Of a DNA stretch of 57,963 nucleotides, positions 33,720 to 41,510 are shown in pieces. Position numbers and translations under genes: made by a program. Position 1 is the stretch's first letter; each line of letters opens with the position of its first letter. A model generated the notes under the pieces. That model was not told the DNA's origin. It made no database searches and saw nothing but the letters and a program-made list of their open reading frames with translations. The DNA is from JAWKIW01 sp046331175 (lineage in GTDB: Bacteria > Actinomycetota > Acidimicrobiia > Acidimicrobiales > Acidimicrobilacustridaceae). The stretch covers positions 1 through 57,963 of the forward strand of contig JAXLRI010000022.1 in NCBI GenBank assembly GCA_046331175.1, read 5' to 3'.

Positions 33720-35786
33720 GTGGCCGGCTACCGCGTCGGCGTCGACGTCGGCGGGACCTTCACCGACCTCATCTGCGTCACGCCGAGCGGCGAGGTCGTC
33801 CTCGACAAGACGCCCACCACGCTGGAGGACCAGTCGATCGGTGTGATGACCGGCCTCGGCCAGCTGGCCGAGCGGTTCGGCCTCACGCTGGCCGAGCTGT
33901 GCGGGCAGCTCGACATCGTCGTGCACGGCACCACCACCGGTGACAACACGATGATCGAGATGAACGGGGCCGCCGTGGGCCTGCTCGTCACCGAGGGCCA
34001 CCGCGACGAGATCGAGATGCGCCGGGTCCACAAGGAGCAGATCTGGGACCCGTCGTACCCGGCGCCGCCGCCCATCGCCCGCCGGCGGGCCCGCATCCCG
34101 ATCCCCCAGCGCCACGCCCACGACGGCACCGAGCTGCTGGCCCTCGACGAGGACGCGGTGCGGGCCGGCGTGCAGCGGCTGAAGGCGCTCGGCTGCACGT
34201 CGATCGCCGTCATGTACCTGTTCTCGTTCGTCAACCCCGACCACGAGCTGCGCACCCGCGAGATCATCCGCGAGGAGTACCCCGACGCCGAGCACGTCTC
34301 GCTGTCGCACGAGGTGATGGCCAAGGGACCCGAGTTCGAGCGGGTGTCCACCACCCTCGTCAACGCCTACGTGGCCCCCAAGATCGCCCGCTACGTCGGC
34401 CACCTCGAAGAGGAGCTGCGCGCCGCCGGCTACGCCGGGCCGCTGCTGATCATGCAGTCGACCGGTGGCGTGATGCCGCCCGACTACGTCGCCCGCCGGG
34501 CGGTGTCGATCCTGGCCTCGGGGCCCACCGGCGGCGTGATGGGCGCCTGCGAGGCCGCGGCCCGGGCCGGCGCCGACGACTTCGTCGCCGTCGACATGGG
34601 CGGCACCTCCTACGACCTGTGCCTGGTGCGCGGCGGCCAGCCCGAGATCAAGACCGAGTGGAACTGGCGGTACCGCTACTACATCGGGATGCCGATGGTC
34701 GACGTGCAGTCGGTCGGCGCCGGCGGCGGGTCGATCGCCCGGGTGCGCCAGGGCGCGCTGCTGGTCGGCCCCGAATCGGCCGGCTCGGCGCCCGGCCCCG
34801 CCTGCTACGGGCGGGGCGGCGAGCGACCCACCGTGACCGACGCCGACGCCGTGCTCGGCTACCTGCCCCCCACCGGCTTCGCCGGCGGCCGCATGGCCCT
34901 CGACCTCGACGCCGCCCGTGACGCCATCGCCCGCGACGTGGCCGAGCCGCTCGGCCTCGACGTGGTCGAGGCGGCGTGGGGCATCGAGCGCATCGTCAAC
35001 GCCAACATGGCCAACGCCACCCGCAAGGTCCTCGCCGGCTACGGCGCCGACCCTCGCCGGCTGGCGATGATCGCCTACGGCGGCAACGGCGCCGTCCACG
35101 CCTGGGCCATCGCCGCCGAGCTCGGCATCGACCGGGTGCTCGTCCCCAAGACGGCGCCCGCCTTCTCGGCGCTCGGGGTGCTGGTGGCCGACTACGTCGT
35201 CGACATCATCCGCTCCTACGTGGTGCCGCTCTCCCAGGTCGACCTCGGCCGCCTGCACGCGGTGATGGGCGAGGTCGCCCAGGAGGCCGACAAGGAGCTG
35301 GCCCCGATCGACCTGCCCCCCGACCGGGTGCGCTCCGAGCTGTTCGTGCAGATGGCCTACGGCGGGCAGAACTTCGACATGAGCGTGCCGGTGCCCGAGG
35401 GGACCGACCTCGACGAAGCCGGCCTGCTCGACCTGGCCGGCCGCTTCCACGACCAGCACGAGGCCGACCGCGGCTTCGCCTTCCGCAACCAGCAGCCGAT
35501 CGTGCGCGGCGTGCGGCTCACCGCCCACGGCGCGACCCCCAAGCCCGACCACGTCGGCGAGGCGGGCACCGTCGCGGATGCCGCCGAGGCGGTCACCGGC
35601 CGGCGAGCCGTGCACTTCGGCGAGGGCCTGGTCGACGCCCCCGTCGTCGACGGCACGCGGCTGGCGGTCGGGGCGATGGTCACCGGCCCGTCGCTGATCG
35701 AGGAGCCCTTCACCGTGGTGGTGGTGCCGCCGGGCTCCACCTGCACCCTGGGCGACCACCTCGCCTACGAGCTCGTCCGCAGCTGA
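33720..35786 (+). CDS. hyuA: Hydantoinase A/oxoprolinase-family protein (HyuA-type)
   Basis: A 688-aa ASKHA-fold ATPase-like subunit. It has the N-terminal phosphate loop GVDVGGTFTDLICV, VHGTTTGDNTMIEMNG, SHEVMAKGPEFERVSTT, the second phosphate motif FVAVDMGGTSYDLCLVRGG, and GAGGGSIARV with SAPGPACYGRGG. The C-terminal third is the oxoprolinase hydantoinase-A domain. It starts at GTG 33720 with GGGAGG 7 nt upstream, one base after the hyuB stop. ATP-driven ring opening with HyuB is the family role; the natural substrate is unknown. Confidence 0.9.
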   Translation: MAGYRVGVDVGGTFTDLICVTPSGEVVLDKTPTTLEDQSIGVMTGLGQLAERFGLTLAELCGQLDIVVHGTTTGDNTMIEMNGAAVGLLVTEGHRDEIEMRRVHKEQIWDPSYPAPPPIARRRARIPIPQRHAHDGTELLALDEDAVRAGVQRLKALGCTSIAVMYLFSFVNPDHELRTREIIREEYPDAEHVSLSHEVMAKGPEFERVSTTLVNAYVAPKIARYVGHLEEELRAAGYAGPLLIMQSTGGVMPPDYVARRAVSILASGPTGGVMGACEAAARAGADDFVAVDMGGTSYDLCLVRGGQPEIKTEWNWRYRYYIGMPMVDVQSVGAGGGSIARVRQGALLVGPESAGSAPGPACYGRGGERPTVTDADAVLGYLPPTGFAGGRMALDLDAARDAIARDVAEPLGLDVVEAAWGIERIVNANMANATRKVLAGYGADPRRLAMIAYGGNGAVHAWAIAAELGIDRVLVPKTAPAFSALGVLVADYVVDIIRSYVVPLSQVDLGRLHAVMGEVAQEADKELAPIDLPPDRVRSELFVQMAYGGQNFDMSVPVPEGTDLDEAGLLDLAGRFHDQHEADRGFAFRNQQPIVRGVRLTAHGATPKPDHVGEAGTVADAAEAVTGRRAVHFGEGLVDAPVVDGTRLAVGAMVTGPSLIEEPFTVVVVPPGSTCTLGDHLAYELVRS

Positions 35787-35827
35787 GCCGGCGGCGCGCC
35801 AGACTGGCGACCGATGAGGCGAACGCC

Positions 35828-36778
35828 ATGAGCCCCGACGCCGCGCTCGGCCCCGGCGAGCAGGCCGTCACCTTCCACTCGATGCGCGGCCACCGGCTGT
35901 CGGGCGTCCTCCGGCTCCCGGCGGGAGCCGGACCTGACGCTCCCGCCGCCGCCGTCGTGCTCTGCCAGGGCCTGTCCGGCGTGAAGCACCTCGTGCTGCC
36001 CGAGGTGGCCGCCCATCTCGCCGCGCACCACGGCCTGGCCAGCCTGCGGTTCGACTACACGGGGTGCGGCCGGAGCGAGGGCGAGCCCGGGTGGATCGAC
36101 CCACGCGCCCGCGTCGACGACGCCCTCTACGCGCTGGCCGTGCTGGCCGCCCACGACGCCGTCGACGACACCCGCCTCGGCGCCTACGGCCACAGCTACG
36201 GCGGGCCGGTCGCCATCGCCCTGGCCGCTCGAGACCACCGGGTCCGCGCCCTGGCCTCGGTGTCAGGGCCGGGCGACGGCGAGGACATGCTGCGGGCGGT
36301 GCGGGCCTCGTGGGATTGGGTCGCCTTCCGGGACCAGGTCCAGGCGGCCCGCGCCGAACGGGCGGTGCACGGGACCGAGCGCCGGGTCGACGTCGGCCAC
36401 ATCTTCCCGTTCAGCCCCGCCTTCCTGGCCACCTACCAGGCGCTCACGGCCGGCGGTGGCACGAGCGCCATGGCCGCCGGCGACCAGGATGACCACCGGT
36501 TCGTGCTGGCCAGCGTGGACGCCATGGTCGACTTCCGCCCATCCGACGCCGCCCGGCACCTGGCCGGCTGCGCGGCGCTCCTCGTGAACGGCACCGACGA
36601 CGACACCGCCGCCATCGAGACCGTGGAGCCGGTCTACGCCAACCTGCCCGGCCCCAAGCGATGGTGCCGGCTGCCCGGTCTGGACCACAACGACCTCGAC
36701 GCCGACCCCGGTCTCGGCCGAGCGTTGGACGAGGTCGGCGCCTGGTTCGACCGGCACCTCGGCGAGCAGCGGCGATGA
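35828..36778 (+). CDS. Alpha/beta hydrolase
   Basis: A 316-aa serine hydrolase fold. AVVLCQGLSGVKHLVLPEVA supplies the oxyanion loop, and RFDYTGCGRSEGEPGWIDP precedes the nucleophile elbow GAYGHSYGGPVAIALA (G-H-S-Y-G, Ser nucleophile). NGTDDDTA is the likely acid region and LPGLDHNDLD gives the catalytic His. It resembles dienelactone-hydrolase or acyl-peptidase-like esterases. ATG 35828 has GAGG 8 nt upstream, 41 nt after hyuA, so it is probably the third gene of that operon. The stop overlaps the next start (ATGA). It may act on a ring-opened product or ester. Confidence 0.88.
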   Translation: MSPDAALGPGEQAVTFHSMRGHRLSGVLRLPAGAGPDAPAAAVVLCQGLSGVKHLVLPEVAAHLAAHHGLASLRFDYTGCGRSEGEPGWIDPRARVDDALYALAVLAAHDAVDDTRLGAYGHSYGGPVAIALAARDHRVRALASVSGPGDGEDMLRAVRASWDWVAFRDQVQAARAERAVHGTERRVDVGHIFPFSPAFLATYQALTAGGGTSAMAAGDQDDHRFVLASVDAMVDFRPSDAARHLAGCAALLVNGTDDDTAAIETVEPVYANLPGPKRWCRLPGLDHNDLDADPGLGRALDEVGAWFDRHLGEQRR

Positions 36779-38106
36779 CCGACCGCGACGACCCGGCCGA
36801 CGACCGGGGCGCGGCGGCCGCCGCCGGCGCCGCCCTCGACGAGGCCGGCGTGCTGCGGGTGGAGGGGCTGCTGGGCGAGGCGTTCACCCGCCTCACCGCG
36901 GCCCGGGATCACGCCGTGGCCGCCCGAGAACCCCGTCTGCTGGGCGAGGTCGAGCTCGCCCTCGGCCAGGTGTCGGCGGCCTTCGGCGATCTGAGCGAGG
37001 CCCGCAGCTGGCTCGACGCCGCGGGCGAGCGGTTCGCCGCAACCGAGGACGAGGTGGGCACCGCCCGCGTGCTGCTCGAGCTCGCCCGCCTCGACGCCCG
37101 CAACGGCAGCCTCGAGCAGGCGAAGGCGCAGCTGCGCCGGTGCCTCGAACGGGCCAAGCGGGCCGAGGCCACCGACGTCACCGCCTGGGGGCACCTCGAG
37201 CTGGCGGCGGTCGGGGCCGAGGCCGGCGACCTGCGCATCGCCCAGCTGGACCTGCGGGCGGCGCTGGCCAGCCCGGTGGCCGGAGACGACTCGGCCCTGC
37301 GCGCCGAAGGTGCGCTGGTCGCCGCCGACCTGGCGGCGCGCGCCGGCGACGTCACCACCGTCGACGTGCGGCTGGCCGAGGCGCTCGACCTTCTGCCCGA
37401 CGACGACCCGCGGCGGACGGCCCTGCTCGACGAGCGGGCGGCCATGGCCGGTGGGAGCACCCCGGCGGGTGGCTACCGTCGCCCGGTCACGGCCGCCGTG
37501 CCCGCCACCACCGCGGTCGGCTTCGCCGTGGCCACCCTCGACGTGGACGGCGAGCTCGACCGCGTGGCGCTGCTCGCGCCCGACGACCTGCCCGACGCCG
37601 ACGACCGACAGCTGGTCCGCGGGATCCTCGCGCCGCGGACCGCCCCGATCGACGGGTTCCGGAACAGCTCGCTGACGCTGTACCCGAGCGAGCACGTGCA
37701 CGGGCTGGCGGCGGTTCGCCTCGACGTGGGGGATGTGCCCGTCGCCCTGGCGGTGCTGTGCGCCGGCGTGGATCCCGACGAGGAACGGGTCCTCCGCGAC
37801 ATCGACCCGTGGGTCTCCTACGTCGCCGGACGGGCCGCCACGCACACCACGATGGGCTTCGGTCGCCACCTGCTCCTCCGGCCGTCGGCCCTGTCGACCG
37901 TGACCGAACGGCCGATCGCGTTCCTCCGCACCCTGCCCGGCGTGGGCAACCCGCCGGTGATGGCCGCGGCCGGTGAGCTGCTCACCGCGGTGGCGGCGAG
38001 CTGGTTCGCCATGATCGCCGAGGACGGCCCCGGCGCCCACCGGCTGCGCGAGACCCGGGTCCCGCTGCCGGGACCCGACGATCCCGACGCAGCCGACGGG
38101 TGGTGA
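36775..38106 (+). CDS. TPR-like helical protein, function unknown
   Basis: A 443-aa protein not recognised as a named family. Residues about 15-220 are helical with TPR-like spacing (RLTAARDHAVAAREPRLLGE, GDLSEARSWLDAAGERFAA, GSLEQAKAQLRRCLERAKRA, GDLRIAQLDLRAALASP). The C-terminal half (about 240-430) is alpha/beta with VAVLCAGVDPDEERVLRDID and resembles a GAF-like or ligand domain only loosely. ATG 36775 overlaps the hydrolase stop by 4 nt, so its product level is tied to the hydrolase. It has no signal peptide or membrane helix. It could be a regulator or scaffold of the hyu operon; this is speculative. Confidence 0.65.
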   Translation: MTDRDDPADDRGAAAAAGAALDEAGVLRVEGLLGEAFTRLTAARDHAVAAREPRLLGEVELALGQVSAAFGDLSEARSWLDAAGERFAATEDEVGTARVLLELARLDARNGSLEQAKAQLRRCLERAKRAEATDVTAWGHLELAAVGAEAGDLRIAQLDLRAALASPVAGDDSALRAEGALVAADLAARAGDVTTVDVRLAEALDLLPDDDPRRTALLDERAAMAGGSTPAGGYRRPVTAAVPATTAVGFAVATLDVDGELDRVALLAPDDLPDADDRQLVRGILAPRTAPIDGFRNSSLTLYPSEHVHGLAAVRLDVGDVPVALAVLCAGVDPDEERVLRDIDPWVSYVAGRAATHTTMGFGRHLLLRPSALSTVTERPIAFLRTLPGVGNPPVMAAAGELLTAVAASWFAMIAEDGPGAHRLRETRVPLPGPDDPDAADGW

Positions 38107-38121
38107 CGGCGACGCGAACGC

Positions 38122-39801
38122 TCAGCTGAGCCAGAGCGTCGTGAGCCAGGTCTTGGGACCGAGCGTCGAGAGCGAGCCGTTGGCGGCGCCGGGCAGGCCC
38201 TGCACCCGCTCGTCGGCGGCGATCACCCAGTTCACCCGGCCGAGCCACAGGTAGGCGACGTTCTCGCCGAGGATCTTGGCCACCTGCTGGTAGGCCTCGT
38301 CGCGCACCTTGTCGTCGGTGGTGGCGAAGGACCGCTTGATGGCGGCGTCGATCTCGGGGCTCTTGAACCGGGCGACGTTGAGCGACACGCCCTGGTCCTT
38401 GACCGAGGTCGACAGGAGCCACACCGAGTCGGCGTCGGGGTCGGGGAAGCCGAAGTTGCGCCAGTCGGCCGCCTGGTACTGGCCGGTCACGACCTGGGTG
38501 ATGAGGGCCTGCTGGTCCTTGAACTCGATCTGGACCTTCATGCCCGCGGCCTCCCACTGCTTCTGGAGCAGCTGGGACTCGGCCTGGTCGAGGGGGCCGC
38601 CGGTGGCGAGGTAGGTGAAGCTGAACGGCTGGCCGCTCTCGGTCTCGTACTGCTTCACCAGCTCCTTGGCCTTCGCCGGGTCGTAGGGCGGGTAGCCGGT
38701 CTGGTCCCCGCCACCGATCTGGCCGGGAGCGAACGGCCCCACGGCCGGTCGGGGCACGCCGCCGTCGACGTCGTTGCGCCACGCCGCCGAGTCGGTGGCG
38801 TAGGCCATGGCCTGCCGAGCGACGAGGGAGTCGAACGGCGCCTTCTGGGTGTTGAGGGTGACGACGTCCTCCTCGCCATCGCCGTACTCGACCACCTTGA
38901 ACTGCGGCGACTCGCGCAGCTTCTTCACCTCGGTCGGGCTGTACAGCATCACCACGTCGAGGTCACCGGCCTCCAGGCCCGCCAGGCGGAGGGCGGCGTC
39001 GGGGATCGGCTTGAACTCGATGCCACCGAGGTACGGCAGCTGGGTGCCGTTGGCGTCGCGTCGCCAGTAGTCGGCGTAGCGCACGAACTTCCACGACTCG
39101 TTCTTCACGTGGCTGTCGAAGCGGAAGGCACCGGTGCCGATCGGCTTGGTGGCCAGGTCGGGATCGGCGAGCATCTTGGGCGAGATGATGTAGCCGACCT
39201 GGGTGGTGAGGACGTAGGGGAAGCTCGCCATCGGCTCGCTGAGGGTCACCTTCACCGTGTTCGGCGCCACCACGTCGACCTGCGACACGGCCCGCAGGGC
39301 CAGGGCGGAGATCGGCGACACGCGGTGGGCCTCGAGGTTCTGCTTGACGATGTCGGCGGTCAGCGGCTCACCGTCGTGGAAGGTGACGCCGGAGCGGATG
39401 TCGAAGCTCCAGGTCGTGAAGTCCGGCGTCGAGGAGAACCTCTCGGCGAGGTAGGGCACGACCTTGCCCTTGTCGTCGGTGGTGACGATCGGGTCGTACA
39501 CGGCCGACGCCACGACGTGGCCGGCCGACGAGAAGGCGTTGCGGGTCGGGTCCATGCCCTCGGTCTCGGCCTCGATGCCGAACGAGAGCTGGCCGCCGGT
39601 CTTGGGCTGGGTCGTGAGGTCGGTGGGGCCGGTGATCTTGGCGCCGGCCAGTCCGACGTTGGCCGCCACGGTCGACGACGTGGTGCCCGCCGACGATCCG
39701 GTGTCGGACTTGGCGCACCCGGTCGCCACCAGGACGAGGGTCGCCACCAGGGCGAGGACGCCGGTCCCCCACCACCGCCGGCGCTGATCGATGGACTCCA
39801 T
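38122..39801 (-). CDS. ABC transporter substrate-binding lipoprotein (family 5), second copy
   Basis: A 559-aa SBP_bac_5 protein. The signal is WWGTGVLALVATLVLVATGC with the lipidation Cys at residue 29. Mature motifs are GGQLSFGIEAETEGMDPTRN, TTDDKGKVVPYLAERFSSTP, WSFDIRSGVTFHDGEPLTAD, GTGAFRFDSHVK and the end VAYLWLGRVNWVIA. The architecture matches the lipoprotein at 11768-13438, so they are paralogs about 26 kb apart. ATG 39801 has a weak AGAGAGCAG leader. No permease or ATPase gene is nearby. It is convergent with the hyu operon, whose last gene ends 15 nt away. Confidence 0.9.
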   Translation of the reverse strand: MESIDQRRRWWGTGVLALVATLVLVATGCAKSDTGSSAGTTSSTVAANVGLAGAKITGPTDLTTQPKTGGQLSFGIEAETEGMDPTRNAFSSAGHVVASAVYDPIVTTDDKGKVVPYLAERFSSTPDFTTWSFDIRSGVTFHDGEPLTADIVKQNLEAHRVSPISALALRAVSQVDVVAPNTVKVTLSEPMASFPYVLTTQVGYIISPKMLADPDLATKPIGTGAFRFDSHVKNESWKFVRYADYWRRDANGTQLPYLGGIEFKPIPDAALRLAGLEAGDLDVVMLYSPTEVKKLRESPQFKVVEYGDGEEDVVTLNTQKAPFDSLVARQAMAYATDSAAWRNDVDGGVPRPAVGPFAPGQIGGGDQTGYPPYDPAKAKELVKQYETESGQPFSFTYLATGGPLDQAESQLLQKQWEAAGMKVQIEFKDQQALITQVVTGQYQAADWRNFGFPDPDADSVWLLSTSVKDQGVSLNVARFKSPEIDAAIKRSFATTDDKVRDEAYQQVAKILGENVAYLWLGRVNWVIAADERVQGLPGAANGSLSTLGPKTWLTTLWLS

Positions 39802-39930
39802 CTGCTCTCTGCTCTCCCGTTCGCGCGTCGCCACTCGCCGGCCCCGCCGTCGTACGGGGCCACCATCGGCCGGGCGGGCGGGCTCCCTTGAGTCGGCGTC
39901 GCCGAAAGGTGCCGTACGACCCACGGACCG

Positions 39931-40638
39931 CTAGGGCGTGGTGCCCACCTCGCCACGCTGCGCGGTGGACGCGCCGTCGCGCAGCATCCGCTTGGCGGTC
40001 AGTCCGAGCCCGATGCCGAACAAGGCGTGACCGAGGACCGACACCTCGTAGAACTCCGACAGGGCCTGGATCCGGAGCCAGGAGGGGTACAGCAGCGCCA
40101 TGCACGCCTCCAGCACGAAGGCCCACACCACCGCGCTCCAGACCTTCGGGCGACGCACGACGATCGTGTAGGCGATGGCGAAGCCCAGGCCGTTGACGAT
40201 GTGGAACGTCCACCCGGCGGCGTACACCGCACCCAGCGGGGCGTCGACACCGACCAGCAGCTGGCCGAAGAGCTTGAACACGTCGAAGGGCTTGAACGAC
40301 AGGCTGAGCACCGCCACCAGCACGAAGCGGCCGAGGTCGTAGGCGGCGGTGGCGACGACGCCGGCCACGAGCCCGACCCACACCCGGCGTCGGACGTCCG
40401 CCCGTCCGGCGGGGTCCAGCCGGGACCAGACCACCGCCGCCATCGCCGCCGTGCCGGTGACGAGGGCGAGGGCGGCGAGCAGCAGCGAGACGTCGAGCAG
40501 GACGTGCACGACGAGGGCGGTGCCGGTGGCCACCGCGGCCAGGGCCAGCAGCAGGGCCAGCCGCCGGTCGAGCTCGGGGGATGGACCGCCGGCGGGATCG
40601 GCGGGTCCGGTCCGGTCGTCGGTGACCGGCGGGGTCAC
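39931..40638 (-). CDS. Small polytopic membrane protein, third gene of the Tox-PL operon
   Basis: A 235-aa protein with a Pro/Asp-rich N-terminus and about six hydrophobic helices (for example LALLLALAAVATGTALVVHV, then VWSAVVWAFVLEACMALLYP). Conserved-looking polar spots inside helices are FHIVNGLGFAIAY and EFYEVSVLGHALFGIGLG, with His and Glu residues. No family was recognised. GTG 40638 overlaps the stop of the Tox-PL-like gene by 4 nt, so translation is coupled. Its position suggests a role as a partner, exporter or membrane immunity protein for the deamidase-domain protein; this is inference from context only. Confidence 0.65.
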   Translation of the reverse strand: MTPPVTDDRTGPADPAGGPSPELDRRLALLLALAAVATGTALVVHVLLDVSLLLAALALVTGTAAMAAVVWSRLDPAGRADVRRRVWVGLVAGVVATAAYDLGRFVLVAVLSLSFKPFDVFKLFGQLLVGVDAPLGAVYAAGWTFHIVNGLGFAIAYTIVVRRPKVWSAVVWAFVLEACMALLYPSWLRIQALSEFYEVSVLGHALFGIGLGLTAKRMLRDGASTAQRGEVGTTP

Positions 40639-41510
40639 GGGAAGGTCCTCGGGTTGGTCGGGATGAACCGCCAGTGCACCTCGCCCTCGGGCCAGCGCTC
40701 GGCCCGGGGTCCGGTGATGTCGCCGAGGCTGGTGCCGGTGCGGTTGGTCTGACCGTCGAGGAACATCCCCCCGCGGCCCTCGATGTTGGCGCCGTTGAAC
40801 ACGTGCTGGCCGTGGGGGCCCTCGATGATGATCAGGCCGCGGCGACCGTCCCCGCCGTTGAGCCAGTCGAGGATCTGGCGGGGGGTCGCCTCGCGCGAGG
40901 CGCCGTAGGCCCGTTCGATCAGCTCGCGCGGCCGGCCCGACCCGTCGTCGGCGACCCGGGGGTGCCCGCCGAGGGTCTGCTCGACGGCATCGGCCGTCTG
41001 CGGGCAGTTGTTGTCGTCGTGGGTCGGGTTGATGTGCTGCAGCCACCCGTTGGGCCCGTCGGGCGCCGACCCCGCCGCCCGGGCGGCCACCAGCCGGTCG
41101 TACGCGGCGCGGTTGCCCTCGCGGTCGGCTTCGTCGCGGTAGCTGTCCCCGTGCTGGTCGAGGTGGCGCTGCGTCGCGGCGGCGTCCATCGCTCCCAGCA
41201 CGTCGTTCGCGCCCAACCCCCCGAGCACGCCGCCGATCCCGCCGAGGCCGGCCCACCCCACGCCGCTGAGCCCCAGCCCGGGAGCGGCGATGATCCCGGC
41301 CAACCCGGCCAAGCCGGCGACGAGCAGCGCCAGCCCCAGCAACGCCAGGAGGGCGGCGGACAGGGCGCCGTTGCAGTCGGTCCAGCCCGAGCAGTTGTCC
41401 GCCGCCGCCGGCGCGGCGTCCACGGCGACGAACGTCACGGCGAGACCGAGGACCGCCACCAGGGCGACCGTCGCCGCCACCAACGACCGGACCGACCGCG
41501 CCGCGCTCAC
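40635..41510 (-). CDS. Secreted protein with papain-fold deamidase (Tox-PL-like) domain
   Basis: A 291-aa protein. Residues 8-30 form a hydrophobic signal segment (possible cleavage after AAA-D38), and a mature region 48-100 is very Gly/Leu-rich (GLSGVGWAGLGGIGGVLGG, glycine-zipper-like). The C-terminal domain (about 155-291) has the pattern of papain-fold toxin/glutamine deamidase domains: INPTHDDNNCPQTADAVEQT (Cys169), GLIIIEGPHGQHVFNGANIE (His236) and GGMFLDGQTN (Asp252), in the order Cys-His-Asp. It is flanked on both sides by 4-nt-overlapping membrane-protein genes, the upstream one with an Imm35/YrhB-like domain. It may be a toxin effector or a resident deamidase/protease. No secretion-system gene is adjacent. 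Confidence 0.7.
   Translation of the reverse strand: MSAARSVRSLVAATVALVAVLGLAVTFVAVDAAPAAADNCSGWTDCNGALSAALLALLGLALLVAGLAGLAGIIAAPGLGLSGVGWAGLGGIGGVLGGLGANDVLGAMDAAATQRHLDQHGDSYRDEADREGNRAAYDRLVAARAAGSAPDGPNGWLQHINPTHDDNNCPQTADAVEQTLGGHPRVADDGSGRPRELIERAYGASREATPRQILDWLNGGDGRRGLIIIEGPHGQHVFNGANIEGRGGMFLDGQTNRTGTSLGDITGPRAERWPEGEVHWRFIPTNPRTFP

Noticed and set aside
39849..39920. A 9-bp inverted repeat (GTCGTACGG / CCGTACGAC) separated by 54 bp upstream of the second solute-binding protein
   Set aside because: The arms are short with a long spacer and there is no second copy in the window. It could be an operator, but the evidence is too thin to annotate.
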